DNA from: Miscanthus floridulus | Taxonomy: Eukaryota; Streptophyta; Magnoliopsida; Poales; Poaceae | DNA length: 64,000 nucleotides | Direction of reading: 5' to 3' | Assembly (NCBI RefSeq): GCF_019320115.1 | Contig: NC_089584.1 | Location: 106,905,799-106,969,798, forward strand | Part shown: positions 1-11,200 of the stretch, piece after piece | How positions within the stretch are numbered: position 1 is the stretch's first letter | How the letters are laid out: each line of letters opens with the position of its first letter | Notes under the pieces: generated by a model | Told to the model about the DNA's origin: nothing | The model's database searches: none | What the model saw: only the letters and a program-made list of their open reading frames with translations | Translations under genes and position numbers: made by a program

Positions 1-403
1 AAATTCTTGTAATGGCCTAAAACACACACTTGAGACAGCCTTTTTAACTACACAATTCAGGCCTGTTTCCGTAGAAGAAATAAACTCGATCCAACAGTTA
101 GGTCAAATTAAGGATCTTTTTAGCATGGCTCTAGCTCAAGATCTATGGTGGATTGTAGCTTCTAGATTATATATACTTATATTTTATCTAAACTATAAAA
201 GGAATAAATTATATAAATGCACTTAATATATCTACATCTCCATATCAAGGAGTTCGGTAGAGCTCCAAATATCCAATTCTAGGAAATCGGGCTAAAGCTT
301 TGCTAAATAGGGCTTAACATAGGAGAAATCGAGCACCAGCCCATGACCAACACGTTCTTCTCATCATGGGCTGACAATTTTGTGGATGGTTTTTTTTATG
401 TTT
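1..403. other. AT-rich spacer, no gene seen
   Basis: I see no open frame, RNA gene or clear repeat end here. The stretch is AT-rich and runs into the left terminal inverted repeat of the element that starts near 404. Confidence 0.5.
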
Positions 404-640
404 TTTTGGATTTAGGTCATTACAATTTTTCAAGTTTATAATATGCCATTACAATTTCTTTATTTAAAAAACTGTCATTATAATTCTATCTCTCCCTCGT
501 TGTCATTCGTGCCATTTTGTACACCTCCCACGTACATGGCCCACCTTCAGATATAGGTACACGAACACATACGGACGTCGCCTCCTTCGTTAGATTGAGC
601 CAGCCCACAGCGGCCACGCGCGAGATGGAGCGGCGGCGCT
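404..640 (+). repeat. Left terminal inverted repeat of Pack-MULE
   Basis: This matches the reverse complement of 1325-1563 over most of its length. The outer part is AT-rich and the inner part GC-rich. The match continues past the ACACATACGGAC block to about base 640. Confidence 0.75.
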
Positions 641-897
641 AGCCCGTGGCGGCCTGCGCGTGAGCGCACGGGGCAGAGACCGCGACGAGCGGCGCACAGG
701 TAACCGTGGTCAGTTTCTCCTTGCATCTTTGTTGCGGCCGTAGGCAAGGCCGCAAGGCAGTCATCGTTGCTCCGTGCCTGGCTGGCAAGCAGCAAACATA
801 CGTGCTGCTGGTATGGTGATTTGGTCGTCGCCGTACGGCCTGCGCGCGAGGCACGCGCTCATTGCCTCTCTTCCTCCTCACCGCGACCAAGACCGCG

Positions 898-1214
898 GCG
901 AAGTTGGTTCCCAACTACTACAGCAAGACGTGGTCTGAGCACGGAGCAGATCATTACGGACGTGGTGTCGCAGGAGCAGCTGTCGCACCCGACCACCACA
1001 GCGAGCGTGACTCCGTGTCTTCTTCCACGACTACATCGTCAGCGGGTGTGACGCGTCGGACCCCAACGCGTTCGCGTGGTCCGAGCGTCATTGCCGCACA
1101 GAGACAGTTGCTCCCGGGGGACGCCTTCCAGGCCGTCACGCACGCCAAGACTGCACTGGAGCTCGAGTGCCCCAGCGCCATGTCCTGCGCCGACGTGCTG
1201 GCCCTTGCCGCGCT
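898..1214 (+). pseudogene. Class III peroxidase fragment (frameshifted)
   Basis: Three frames together give the N-terminal half of a secretory plant peroxidase (heme enzyme using H2O2, apoplast or vacuole). The order is AKLVPNYYSKT, then EQIITDVVSQEQLS, then RVFFHDYIVSGCDAS, then LPGDAFQAVTHAKTALELE and SCADVLALAA. The RxxFHD motif holds the distal arginine and the catalytic distal histidine (His codon at 1026-1028). The usual cysteine after HD is a tyrosine, which would break a conserved disulfide. At least three frame changes separate these blocks and the proximal-heme half is absent, so no working enzyme can be made. It is a captured fragment, since the TIRs of a MULE surround it. Confidence 0.8.
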
Positions 1215-1324
1215 CTCTCCTCCTCGCGTGCTCGCCGCCACTCCGCTCGCGCGCTCTCTGCCTCGTTCGCTCGCGCGCTCTCCGCCTCGTGCCCTCGCAC
1301 GCAGGCCGCCGCAGGCGAGCGACG

Positions 1325-1563
1325 CCACTCCGTCGTGCGCTGGCTGCCACGGGCGGGCCCAATCTAACGGACGAGGCGAAGTCCGTATGTGTTTGTGTAC
1401 GTATACGTGTCTGACAGTGCGTCATGTACACGAGAGATGCGCCTGCACAAAATGGCATGAATGAGGGAGAAATAGAATTATAATGATAGTTTTTCAAATA
1501 GATAAATTATAATGACGTATCTCTAATCTCAAAAAATTATAATGGCCTCGATCCAAAAATCCC
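1325..1563 (-). repeat. Right terminal inverted repeat of Pack-MULE
   Basis: This is the inverted partner of 404-640. Its outer end reads GGATTTTTGGATCGAGGCCA on the minus strand, against a similar TTTTTGGATTTAGGTCA at the left end. Confidence 0.75.
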
Positions 1564-2029
1564 TTAAAAAAAGACGCACAATACATTCGTATATAAATGA
1601 AACAAAAGGAATACCAAAGGAGTGTAACTATTTTTCAACAGCATTGTAGACTCTTGCACCAAATAGGCAAATACATACACCTCAACTCATAAGAGCTGAA
1701 TGTTGATACAAGAAAGTAGAATTCATGGAGATTGAAAATTAGGTTGAGCATTTGGGGAAAAATCAACGATTAACATTGAATTTTTGGCAAAATAGATCGA
1801 GAAATAAAACCTTTTGGCTCGAGTGTGTAAACGAGTCAAGTTTGAGCAAGCCTACCTCAAGCTCGAGCACAACTCAAGCCTGAGATCTAGCCATGCTTAT
1901 GGATGGACTCAATCTTGACTCAACTAACTATAATAGTCCCGTTCGTTGGTCTGAAAGCTAAAAACACTGTTCTGGCTAAATTATTATGAAAGAAAAATAC
2001 TGTTCCGGCTGACTATGAATGTCTATGCC
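1564..2029. other. Spacer with a truncated MITE
   Basis: No gene is seen. Bases about 1936-2025 resemble one half of the common grass MITE that contains GAAAGCTAAAAACACTGTTC and GAGAAAAATACTGTTCCGGC-like blocks. The other half is missing at the border of the MULE that follows, so it was probably cut off. Confidence 0.4.
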
Positions 2030-2190
2030 GCGCCATGCATAGTGGCACGACAGAGGGCTAACGTGGCGTGGGTCGGCCTGGGGAGCCGATGACGTGGCGG
2101 GTCCTGCCGCGCCACCGACCTTGGCGCGGCAGTGCCGCGTCCTGATCCGTGGCGCGGCTGGACCAGATATATACCGCGTGCGAGCCCGCC
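2030..2190 (+). repeat. Left TIR of the PMD-bearing MULE
   Basis: This is similar to the reverse complement of 6195-6360. The match is strong from the GCGCCATGCAT block through GGACCAGATATATACCGC and fades after that. Confidence 0.65.
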
Positions 2191-2681
2191 CACCCGCACG
2201 CACCCCTGCCATGCCCGCCCGCCCGAACGTCGCCGCCGCCAGCCGCACGCGCCCCGCCGCCAGCGCCTTGCCTGCGGCCGCACGAGCCCGCATGCGCTCG
2301 CCTGGCCTCGCCTCGCCCTACCCGCGCCCGCACGGCCCGACCTCGGCCGCTTGTCCACGCCGCGCCCGGCCACTCCCGCCGCTCAGCGCCTTAGCCGGCC
2401 GCGCCACGAACGCAGACGCGTCAAGGCCGCCTGCTCCTAAGGTACCTCCTTCTCGATTTCATATTTTTTATTATCTAGTATAGTTAGTATTTTTTATATC
2501 CCTACGGTACCCCCACGTGCCCTCGCAATCCTCGAGCGGCCGGCACAGAAGCAAAAGAGTTGATGCGGTCTGCTAGTGCTAGCATTTCTAGGAGCATGTA
2601 GGGGCATAGAGGCTATTTTCATTGAGTATTGGTGTCTTTGTGATATCTTAGAACGACTATTGTTATGTGACGGAGAAAGTA

Positions 2682-2937
2682 CCCCTTCGGTCCTAAATAA
2701 ATACACATCTCGCTTCCTGAAGTTAATTTTTTTAAAAAAATTGACCAAATTTATATAATAGTGTACTAATATTTATGATACATAATAGGTACTATTACAT
2801 TAAGCATGGAGTATACTTTTGTAATAAACTTATTAGGAGATACAAATATTGATACCGTGTTTTTTAGTTTTGATCAAACTTAAACATATTTGACTACTAG
2901 AGAAGCAAGATGTGTATTTATTTTGAGACGGAGGGAT
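2682..2937. mobile_element. Stowaway-type MITE
   Basis: This 256-bp element has inverted ends: left CCCCTTCGGTCCTAAATAAA, right (minus strand) ATCCCTCCGTCTCAAAATAA. It is flanked by TA on both sides (2680-2681 and 2938-2939). TA duplication and CTCCCTCCGT-like ends define Stowaway (Tc1/mariner-derived) MITEs. It is nested in the 5' leader of the PMD gene. Confidence 0.85.
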
Positions 2938-3124
2938 TACTTGTAATTTTGGAATCAAAGTTTTATATGGATTGATTATGTATTTATTATCTAGTATAGT
3001 TAGGATTTTGGGTTTAGGGATTTAGGCTAGTTTGCTTAGTGAATTTGTTTGTGAACTTACTAATGTTAACTTGAATTTTGTTAATTTGAATACTCTAACG
3101 CTTTGTTTATCAATTTGTAACAGG

Positions 3125-5792
3125 ATGACCCCTCCCACGCAGCACTCGTTGTACCCCATTTTTGAGGTGGAGTACGACGATCAGCACCGAGCACACATCT
3201 TGAGTGACAACAACGCAGAGGTGTCTTTGCCTCCTTTGAGGCCCTGCACTCACACCAGGGCGCATCAGTGGGACGAGCGTTATACGCCATACATATGACG
3301 TGCCGGCTTCCTCGAGCTTGTCTGTGTTGTCAACCACGGTCTTCCGCCCATTGACCCAACACTACTTACTGTAGCTGTAGACATGTGCGAGTGCATTCTT
3401 TGTACGTAAACTTTCTTGTAATAAATTGGAGGCAACTAACAGTTGTTCTATTCTTGTAACAGGTGGAGGCCTAAGACCCACATGTTCCACCTACCTTGTG
3501 ACGAGATGACCTTGACGTTGCAGGACGTGAAGGCTATTTTAGGCCTTCGGATGGAGGGACTTCCAGTGACAGGGATAGTTGACAACGATCACTAGAGGGA
3601 GCTGGTGGCTCAGTTTACTAGCTTTCTTCCACCGGACGACGATGCTTCCAAGAAAAATAAGTGAGTAATTCAAGCCTATTTAATACTTTCATTGCTTTAT
3701 AGCTAGCATCGGGTCTTATTTTCTTTAATCAATTATAGAAAAAGTTCCGGTGTTTCGTCGTCCTAGATCATAGAGCGCTTTGAGTATATGGACCCACAAG
3801 CTGAGGAGGCACAGATCGACAGGTTCGCTCGAGTGTGGCTCTGACACTTTTTTGGTGCTTTCCTCTTCCTAGACGCCTCGGGTAACACCATCAGCTGGAT
3901 CTTCCTTGACATACTTCGTCAGCCATGGGAGAACATAGCGGGGTACAGCTGGGGCAGCGCAGTCCTGGCATGGATGTATCGACAGCTATGCGTTGCTTGC
4001 CATCGCACCTCAGGACATGCGAACCTTGGGGGTTGCTCCTACCTACTTCAGGTTTGGTGTTGGGAACGATTGTCCGTTGGGAGGCCCCTTAATAATGGTT
4101 TACCGGTAAGTACTTCGGTTTATTATATTCTTCCAGGCAGTTAGATATGATGAGATTATTTGTTGTTAATTCATTATCGTGTTCAATGCAGCGATGGAAC
4201 GGGCATGATATATTCCCTATAGCTCTGTATATCTGGACGGAAGCATAGTTAGTTAGAGGGAATGCGTGGCGCAAGTACAGGGAGTATACAGACGATCTCG
4301 ACGTCCTGACATAGCACCAGGTTACGCTCTATATACTATCGTAGCAGTGTCTTCTTCGATGTATACTATATCACAACCTAACACAATTATGAAATTTTAG
4401 GTGTTTTGGTGTCCTTGGGATTCTCTAGAGCTCTAGGGCTATTTGAGTCCTGTCACTAGGGACGAGTCATACGAGTATCGCTGCGATGTCCCTCTTATTT
4501 TCTTCCATGAGGTCGAGATTCACTTGCCCATCTGTGTCTACAGACAGTTTGGAAGAATGACATGGTGCCCACCACCGCTTTACTCCACCAATCAGGAATT
4601 GCACGGGTGCGTTATTGATTAATAACAATGCTACAATTCAGAGGTGTGTTTGGTACAACTAACATCGTTTTGTTGCAGGTTTGATCGCAGGAAGAGGTAC
4701 AAGATCAAGGATTGGCGCGTGACATATAGCTCATACATCCATTTGTGGCAGACTAGGGTATCACATGCGGTCCTTGCGGGTCCTCCACATGACCAGCACA
4801 CCTTCGATGAGTACCTGCGGTGGCTTTACAGGTCTATGAGGACACATATCAAGCCCCCATACACTGACGTGGCGATTGACGAGGACTCGAAGGAAGATGT
4901 CATCGAAGATGTGTACGATGTTACCACTAGGGAGAACACACATCTACAGAGAGGCCCGCTTCAAAGATACATGGTAAGATACTTGAATGGTACAATTTGT
5001 TATCCTTTTTGTATTATGTGTACTAAAACTGTTCAACCACGTTTCTATACCCAGGTGACACAATTGTCAAGGCTGTCCAACGAAGCAGCGTTCTGGCTTC
5101 ACGAGTCTAGAGGGCAGGGGCCAGGCGTTCTCGCGGCTTTTGTGGAGGAAAACATAAACTTGTCCGTTTCGAAAATGTTTCTTTAGTGTATATGTGTTTG
5201 GGTAATGCACTAACTTTAACGTCTATTTATGCAGAAGGTGAAGAAGAGCTGCAGGAAGCTAGCTCAGAAGCTGAGCTGCATGGACACTCTGTATGAGGAA
5301 CTGCCACTCCCGGTACGGTCGGGTGGCACGTCTTCAGCCTCTTTGAGGACACTAGCCGGCTCTTCTCAGCCGATGACTTCGGCGCGGTCGGGTGCCACTT
5401 CCACGGTATGTACACCACCACATCATAGCGCTGGGAAGGACCCTACAACCAAGGACGATGATGACGATGACCCCCTAGGCTTCCACAGACAGCACAACCA
5501 GTGCGACGATTGGCCACAGCACGAGATCGGCATGTCTCAGCTAGGTGGTGCCCCGCTTGGTACCTAAGGAGCCTCACAGGTACTATCAAAGATAGTTTAT
5601 TTAAATATGTACGCTCCATGAACTAACGATCATAAAGAATTATAAGTAATTATACGTATCATATACCTGCAGGGTACGAGCCATACGCACCGTCGACGCA
5701 ACCATACCGACGTTGGCTACACTCCCAATGTGTTGCCAACAAATCCGAAGAGACAGAGGCGTCTAAGGGATCCTTACACTCCTGGGTCTTAG
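3125..5792 (+). pseudogene. Plant mobile domain (PMD/MAIN-like) gene, decayed
   Basis: Several exon-like segments give a recognisable PMD protein. The first reads MTPPTQHSLYPIFEVEYDD, then HQWDERYTPYI, FLELVCVVNHGLPPIDPTLL, WRPKTHMFHLPCDEMTLTLQ and VKAILGLRMEGLPVTG. Later segments follow at about 3740-4080, 4400-4610 and 4677-5186, with a low-complexity acidic tail (DDDDDD) around 5455. PMD proteins occur both as host silencing factors (MAIN, MAIL1) and inside MULE and Gypsy elements. Here the gene lies between TIRs, so it is the transposon form. In-frame stops are visible at about 3296 (TGA where the family has CGA) and about 3594 (TAG), both explicable by C-to-T decay. Exon borders are approximate and function is not expected. 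Confidence 0.7.
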
Positions 5793-6194
5793 TTTGTTAG
5801 GTCAAACGAATATTGGCATCCAAAACTTGCAGGGTTATTTGGTTATGTTATCTCAAAGTTATGTCAAAACAATAAATATGTTATGTGGCAGCTTGTCAAC
5901 TTGCTTCTTATTCGTTTCTTTGAGTCACGGCAGCACTGTCGGCGAGATTAAGTACCCTGCGTTTGGGAACCGGCAGTTCCGGCGTATCTGGACGCCGGTG
6001 GCAATTTTTCGTAATTGATTAGTTAAAATGGTGCATAACCATATTATGAAAGACGAAAAACTAATCATTGACTTATCAAATTCTCTATTCAGCCGTGAAA
6101 AAAACTCAACAAAATATGGGCGCGATGCATTTCAATTCAACCATCCAGGTAGCCTGGGCGGGCGGCAGGCGAAGCGGTCAGGTGGTGTGGCTGC

Positions 6195-6360
6195 TCGGGC
6201 GGTATATTTGGTCCAACCACACCACACAACAGGGCGCGGCACTGCCACGCCAAGGTCAGTGGCGCAGCAGGACCTGCCATGTCATCAGTCCCCTAGGCCG
6301 GCCCACGCCACGTCAGCCCTCTACCGCGCCACCATGCATGGCGCGACAGAGGCATTTGGC
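6195..6360 (-). repeat. Right TIR of the PMD-bearing MULE
   Basis: This is the inverted partner of 2030-2190. It is rich in GCGCC and CCACGTC units and contains ACCATGCATGGCGCGAC. Confidence 0.65.
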
Positions 6361-6476
6361 CGTGCCAGGACAATAGACGTGGCCAAAAGTGTTAGTTTTT
6401 TTAAAAAATTGATAGTGTTAGATTTAAAATTATATTAAAAAGGGTTAAAATTAAAAAAAATCTGAGTCGTCCAACG

Positions 6477-6540
6477 ATGAACAAGAAGAGCGTGCTTCTA
6501 TACCCGGGCCTCAGCGTCGGCCACCTGACGCCGATGGTCG
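6477..6540 (+). pseudogene. First 21 codons of a split UGT88-type glycosyltransferase
   Basis: The start codon is followed by MNKKSVLLYPGLSVGHLTPM and one more codon (Val). This is the exact N-terminal pattern of plant family-1 UGTs, with the catalytic histidine in VGHLTPM. The frame then runs straight into a retrotransposon LTR at 6541. The next part of the same protein (FTQHGVAITVALAEPPA) resumes at 26204. Compared with the two intact paralogs (HVGPMTQLAKVF), only about 13 bases are missing between the two pieces. The upstream side is the end of a MULE, so the native promoter is probably displaced as well. Confidence 0.9.
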
Positions 6541-7045
6541 TCTAATTCTAAACTGGGCCCAACGGTCCAGTTGGGCCTTTGATCCATGTCCTAATTGGAG
6601 GCGCCCAGCCCACTATGACTGGAGAGCCCCTGTCACACTACGCAATAAATAGAGGTGGAGGCCGGTGGCTCAAGTCACGAGGTTCGCCTGAGCCGAGCTC
6701 CCCACCGACAAACCTTAAACCCGATCTAGTGAGGGGCGCAGCCAGTGACGGGAAGCACCTCCACCATAGCACTGCGCCGCCTTCGGACTGCATCACCGGA
6801 CTCCACTGCCTTCACCGCCGGTCGGCACCATGCATCACCAACGCTGTCTTCACCGACCGTCGCTGCCCTAGCGCAGACACCGATTTCATGGCGGACGCGA
6901 GTGGATCGAAAGCCTACGATGGTCGGTAATCTAGCACTACCTCTCTCTAATTACTACACTAGTAGATGTTCTAGGCTTCATGATTCTATTCAACAGCAAG
7001 TACCCGGCTAGTTCTATGCTCCTAGTGATTCTACATGTTTCAACA
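6541..7045 (+). repeat. Left LTR of the Copia element (5' end trimmed)
   Basis: It aligns with 25689-26202 from CTAAT...TAAACTGGG through GTTTCAACA. The first 14-15 bases of the LTR are gone, together with the expected 5-bp target duplication and about 13 bases of UGT coding sequence. One small deletion across the left junction explains all three. A TATA-like CAATAAATAGAGG occurs in both LTRs. Confidence 0.88.
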
Positions 7046-7046
7046 A

Positions 7047-7059
7047 TGGTACCAGAGAC
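7047..7059 (+). promoter_or_regulatory. Primer-binding site of the Copia element
   Basis: TGGTACCAGAGAC starts two bases after the LTR. The usual grass Copia site complementary to initiator tRNA-Met is TGGTATCAGAGC, so two or three positions have drifted. Confidence 0.7.
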
Positions 7060-7823
7060 ACGGTTTCTAGGGTCTTTAGATCTAGAATGGGTAAACAGAC
7101 AAGAAAGCAGAGAACCAATCAGATCCAGCTCGGATCTGAGAAGAAAGAGGGTTTTCCTAACCCTAACCCTAACTGGGTAAAAGAAAGAAGAGAAGGAGGG
7201 CTCGGTTTCAAGTCTACTCGAAATCGAACCCTAAACCCATAATCAATTCAGGAAGAAGAAGAACAGAACAGAAAAACCTAACCCTAAATTGATTTAACCC
7301 TAACCCTAATCCCCAATCAGATGAAATCCGAGAAGAAAATCTAAAATAGATGAAGAAAATCAAAAGGGGAAAAAGGGGAAGGGGAGGCTTGCCTCGACCG
7401 CTGCTGACACCGCCATAGTGCAGCGGCGCGCGGGGAGAAGAAGGCTGAGCCGGGGGCACTGCTCGCCGGGCTCTGTCCAAGGGGGCGCCGCAGCGAGACC
7501 GCTCGACGGCGGCGTGCTCACCCGCTGGGGAGCGCGCTCATTGGCGAGGGGGCTGGTGATGGCACCGAGGCTCTACTCGCCCTCCATCGTCTGCTCGCTC
7601 AGACTCACCTCGCTATGACCACGCTGCGGGGAGGAGAGAGGAGCATGGCGTAGAGAGAGAAGAGTGAAAGGAATGGGTTAGGGTTTTTAGGGGAGGCGCT
7701 GTCGTCGCTGTTTTGTTCGACCAACACGCGCGCAGTCGTTCGATGCAGACAAGCGGCCGAGATCGATCAGACCGTTTCGCGGCCCAGGTGGGCGCACGCG
7801 GCCATGACACTTTACCGGCCCAG

Positions 7824-8213
7824 TGTAACACCCCGGTGTTACGATCTTATTTAGCGCCGCGATTTAGGTCTAAGTCAATTTTTCAAAACAAGTTTCTCGG
7901 AATTTTTGATTTAAAACGTACTTGCCGTGATGAGGGAATCGTGTGTGACTTAGTTTCATGGACTCAAATCAACGCTCAAGTTAAATTATGTAGTACGTAG
8001 AAATATTTAGGAGTGTCCGATAACGATTCTAGCAAATAAGTATCGAACGGCTTGTTTAATTGATTAAGCATGAAAATTAACTTTTATAAATAAAATAAAA
8101 TCAATTAATAAATAGAACGATATACATATATATATATAGTGTTTGAATCGAATTTAAATTTGAGCTTTGCTAAAAATTTTCTATGCCTAAACATCACGTA
8201 AAGTAGTAAACCG

Positions 8214-8281
<68 letters not shown>

Positions 8282-11200
8282 GTGTATATATATATACATA
8301 CATATATACATGTTTCGGCAATAACTTTAAATTAAGAACATGTGACTATGCTAGTTGACCTGCTCCTCTACGACCTTGTCTACATCTGTATGGTCTCTGT
8401 CTGCTCTCTGCACCGCAGCAGTTTTGCTTTGTAGCGAAGGAGCGAGCGGAGGTCTGGCCGGAGGGAGAACGAGCATTTATGACAGCAGTATTTCGCTGCT
8501 TTCTTGCTGCCCCCAGGCCCTCTTCCGTGCAAGGCACATGGTGCACTGCGTTATCATTCATCACTCATCTGGTAAAAAAAAGAAAGGCACCACTGTTCCT
8601 ATCACGTCACTCCTATAGCACCGCGGTAAACATACGTACGTTTACCCGCTGCTGGCTCATTTCTTTTCCTCTATTCGCCCTGGCAGCCCATGCCCATGCC
8701 CTACCCTCATGCGCCTATTTACCTCTATCTGCCCTGGTCTTATCTCTATCTGTCCTATGCGACTTTCTCTTCTCTCTTGATAGCGAAGCAGGTAGTCTTG
8801 TCCGAATTTTTAATGGGGCACCAGCAGCTGTGCAGTGCATGTGCTTAGAGAGTGATCAGGAAAGCTAACATCTCATCCTTGTTTGCTTTGGATTTTCTCT
8901 GCACTACCGTGTCTCCCATGGTCTTCCCCTCCTTTTTTCTGCTACCATGGGTAGAGACGCCACTGCTCCTTGGTGCCCGCGCTGTCTCCACCTCGCGCCC
9001 TGCGGCTCCTCGCCACCGCAGCACCACGCCTGAGCCTCCTTCGGCTCCTCGCTCTGCACCTCGCGTGTGGGCTCGTGAAGCTCTAGCGCCCCCTCGTCTG
9101 CTTGCCTCACGTGAGCTCCCACTAAGGCTGCCCACCGCCGTCGCCCGGTCACTGCGCGTGCCCTCGGTTAGCGCTGCGTCTTCGTCGTGGCCGTGGCTCT
9201 GCTCGCGGACAGCTTGACCAGCCGTGTCTTGCGCACTGTCGCTCTCCTTCTCCTCCGCAGTCAACCGCCATGGCCGCACACAGCTTTCGCCCGCCATGGT
9301 CGCGTGCCTCAGGTGCGAGTATCGCCGCTGGCCGTCATGTGCCCGCGTGCGCGAGTTTCCATGGCCGCGTTGGACCGTTCCACCTCCGCGTCTGGCGTCG
9401 CCATGGCCTTGCGCCGAATTGCAACATCGGCGTCCCTCCTCGTTTCTCTCTCGCGCTGTTCGCGCACGCTCTAGCCATGGTCGCCCGGACCTGGTTCGCC
9501 CATGATTGGTCCGACTCGAGAAGAGCAACAGTCATGGCCATCGCTCGTGGAGCCTTGAGCAGAGTCACCCGACGTTCCTGGCTCACACTCTGTTCTCTCG
9601 GCGGCTCTACCACCCGGCTAGCGCCGTTGCATGACGACGCCGCCATCCGAGCACAACCCTGGCCCGCGCTGGTCTTCTGCTCCGACGTTTGCTCTCTAGC
9701 ACAGCTTCGCTGCCGGGCCGTAGCGCATCGCCCGGAGCTAGCCGCGCCGCGACAGCTGTTCTCCAGGCGCCATCGCCGCCCGCCGTCGTCCACGCGGTCC
9801 TGCCTGCTGACCGTGCCGGTGATGCGCCCCGTCGCCATGGCCGTTGTCGTCGCCGTCCTGGAGCCGTCCATGTCGTCCCACCCTCGTGCGAGCTCCACGC
9901 TGCGCCTGGTAAGCCGAGCCACGGACCTCCTCGGCCGCTGCCCAGTCCGGCCTCGCCAGCCGTAGCCGCAGCGCCACGGGCTGTCATGGGCCACGCTACG
10001 GGTGTCCACAGGTGCGCCTTGCCGCCGCGCAGCTCCCACGCCACTCCTCCGCCGCCGCCGGGCCACTGGCAGCTGGCCGGCGGAACCGGCCCGATGCCCC
10101 CTCCCACTCCTCTGCTCCCGGTGTCCAGATGAAGAAGATGACCCTGCTCTCTCTTTCACTATGACAGGTGGACCCATTTGGGCAGTGGGTCCCGCATGTC
10201 AGTGCAACCAGTGGCCAAGTTGGGTACGTGTTTGGGTGCATCTAGCATTTTACTTAGGTTGTAGTTGTTTGCTGTGTAGATTTTTCAGATTAGGTGCTAA
10301 TCCTCTAAATTCCATATCTCATGCTAGGAGTATCAAAAATTAGTGAGACTAGTTTTGTTAGCTTCTTTATGAGATGCTCTACATGATAGATCTATAAAAT
10401 ATGCTGGTCCATAAAAGTTTGTATGATGTGTTAATTAGTCACTAAAAGTGCTTTTAGAAATGCTTTTAATTGACCAGAGCCATATCTTGAGTTATAGAAG
10501 TACATAAATAGTGAAACTAGTTTTGTTGAGCTCCTAAAATCCTGCCCTGCCTGCTAGTATATTTTGTTCACGTAGTTGGATAATATTCTTAGGAAGCTAT
10601 ATAATTAATTAGAGATAATTAATATTACGAAAAGGTAAACTTGTAGGAATTGGTATGGTAAATTGGTAATAGCGTTAACTCTGAAAATTCAACAGTGGAT
10701 TTCTAGCAATAATTAGTTGCTAGATAGGCAATGATGTCCTAATCCGAATATAGTAAATCAGATAGAAGGAATAAAGGAACAACGTTGGTTTGTATAACTA
10801 AAAACAATTGTGGGGAAATAATGCCTTGTTCGACAACATGGATACATAGCTAAGTACGGTCATCGTTAGAACTAGCCTGTTAACTCGAGAGGCGTACGTC
10901 GTATTTTATGAGTCACGATTTCAGTTGATTAATTACATCTTTGCATTGCATCGCATGCATATCATATAGGTACGATGATGGATCAATGGATCGATCGAAG
11001 GATGATTGGGAATCCGAAGATGATGCAATGGGCCTTCTATCCAGTTGATGGTGGATGATCTAAAGATGCAGATACTAACTTTTAATATATCTTACCCAGG
11101 CAAGCCCCGATGCATAACCCCTACTTTCTACAGTTTAAATTATATTTGTGCATTAAGTTTTAAGGAGTTGAATGAAACCCACTTGCATATATATCTTTAT

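Larger units (their letters stand above)
404..1563 (+). mobile_element. Pack-MULE-like element carrying a peroxidase fragment
   Basis: The two ends are long imperfect inverted repeats of about 235 bp (about 404-640 and 1325-1563). They share blocks such as CATTATAATTCTAT, CCATTTTGT and ACACATACGGAC on opposite strands. Between them lies a GC-rich core with a degraded class III peroxidase fragment. Long TIRs around a piece of a host gene, with no transposase, are the hallmark of Pack-MULEs. I could not fix a clean 9-bp target duplication because both outer flanks are T/A runs, so the exact ends are uncertain by several bases. The orientation given is that of the captured fragment. Confidence 0.75.
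2030..6360 (+). mobile_element. MULE-like element with a plant mobile domain gene
   Basis: The ends are inverted repeats of about 150-165 bp. The left (about 2030-2190) contains GCGCCATGCAT, GAGGGCTAACGTGGCGTG and CTTGGCGCGGCAGTGCCGCG. The right (about 6195-6360) carries the same blocks on the other strand with scattered changes. Between them is a multi-exon gene with a plant mobile domain (PMD, MAIN-like). No mudrA-type transposase is seen, so it would be non-autonomous. The right end lies only about 120 bp before the ATG of the broken glycosyltransferase. The exact ends and the target duplication could not be fixed. Confidence 0.65.

Noticed and set aside
5930..6010. Possible extra exon of the PMD gene (GSTVGEIKYPAFGNRQFRRI)
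   Set aside because: It lies past the stop at 5792, has no splice context I trust and no known PMD similarity.
7150..7310. CCCTAACCCTAACCCTAA runs resembling telomere repeats
   Set aside because: The unit is six bases, not the seven-base plant telomere unit, only two or three copies occur, and they sit in the Copia leader.
8850..10180. Long GC-rich open frames on both strands (up to 280 codons), repeated at about 17020-18420
   Set aside because: They lie in the LTRs of the large element. Frames are not conserved between the two copies and the peptides are Arg/Pro/Ala-rich with no motifs.
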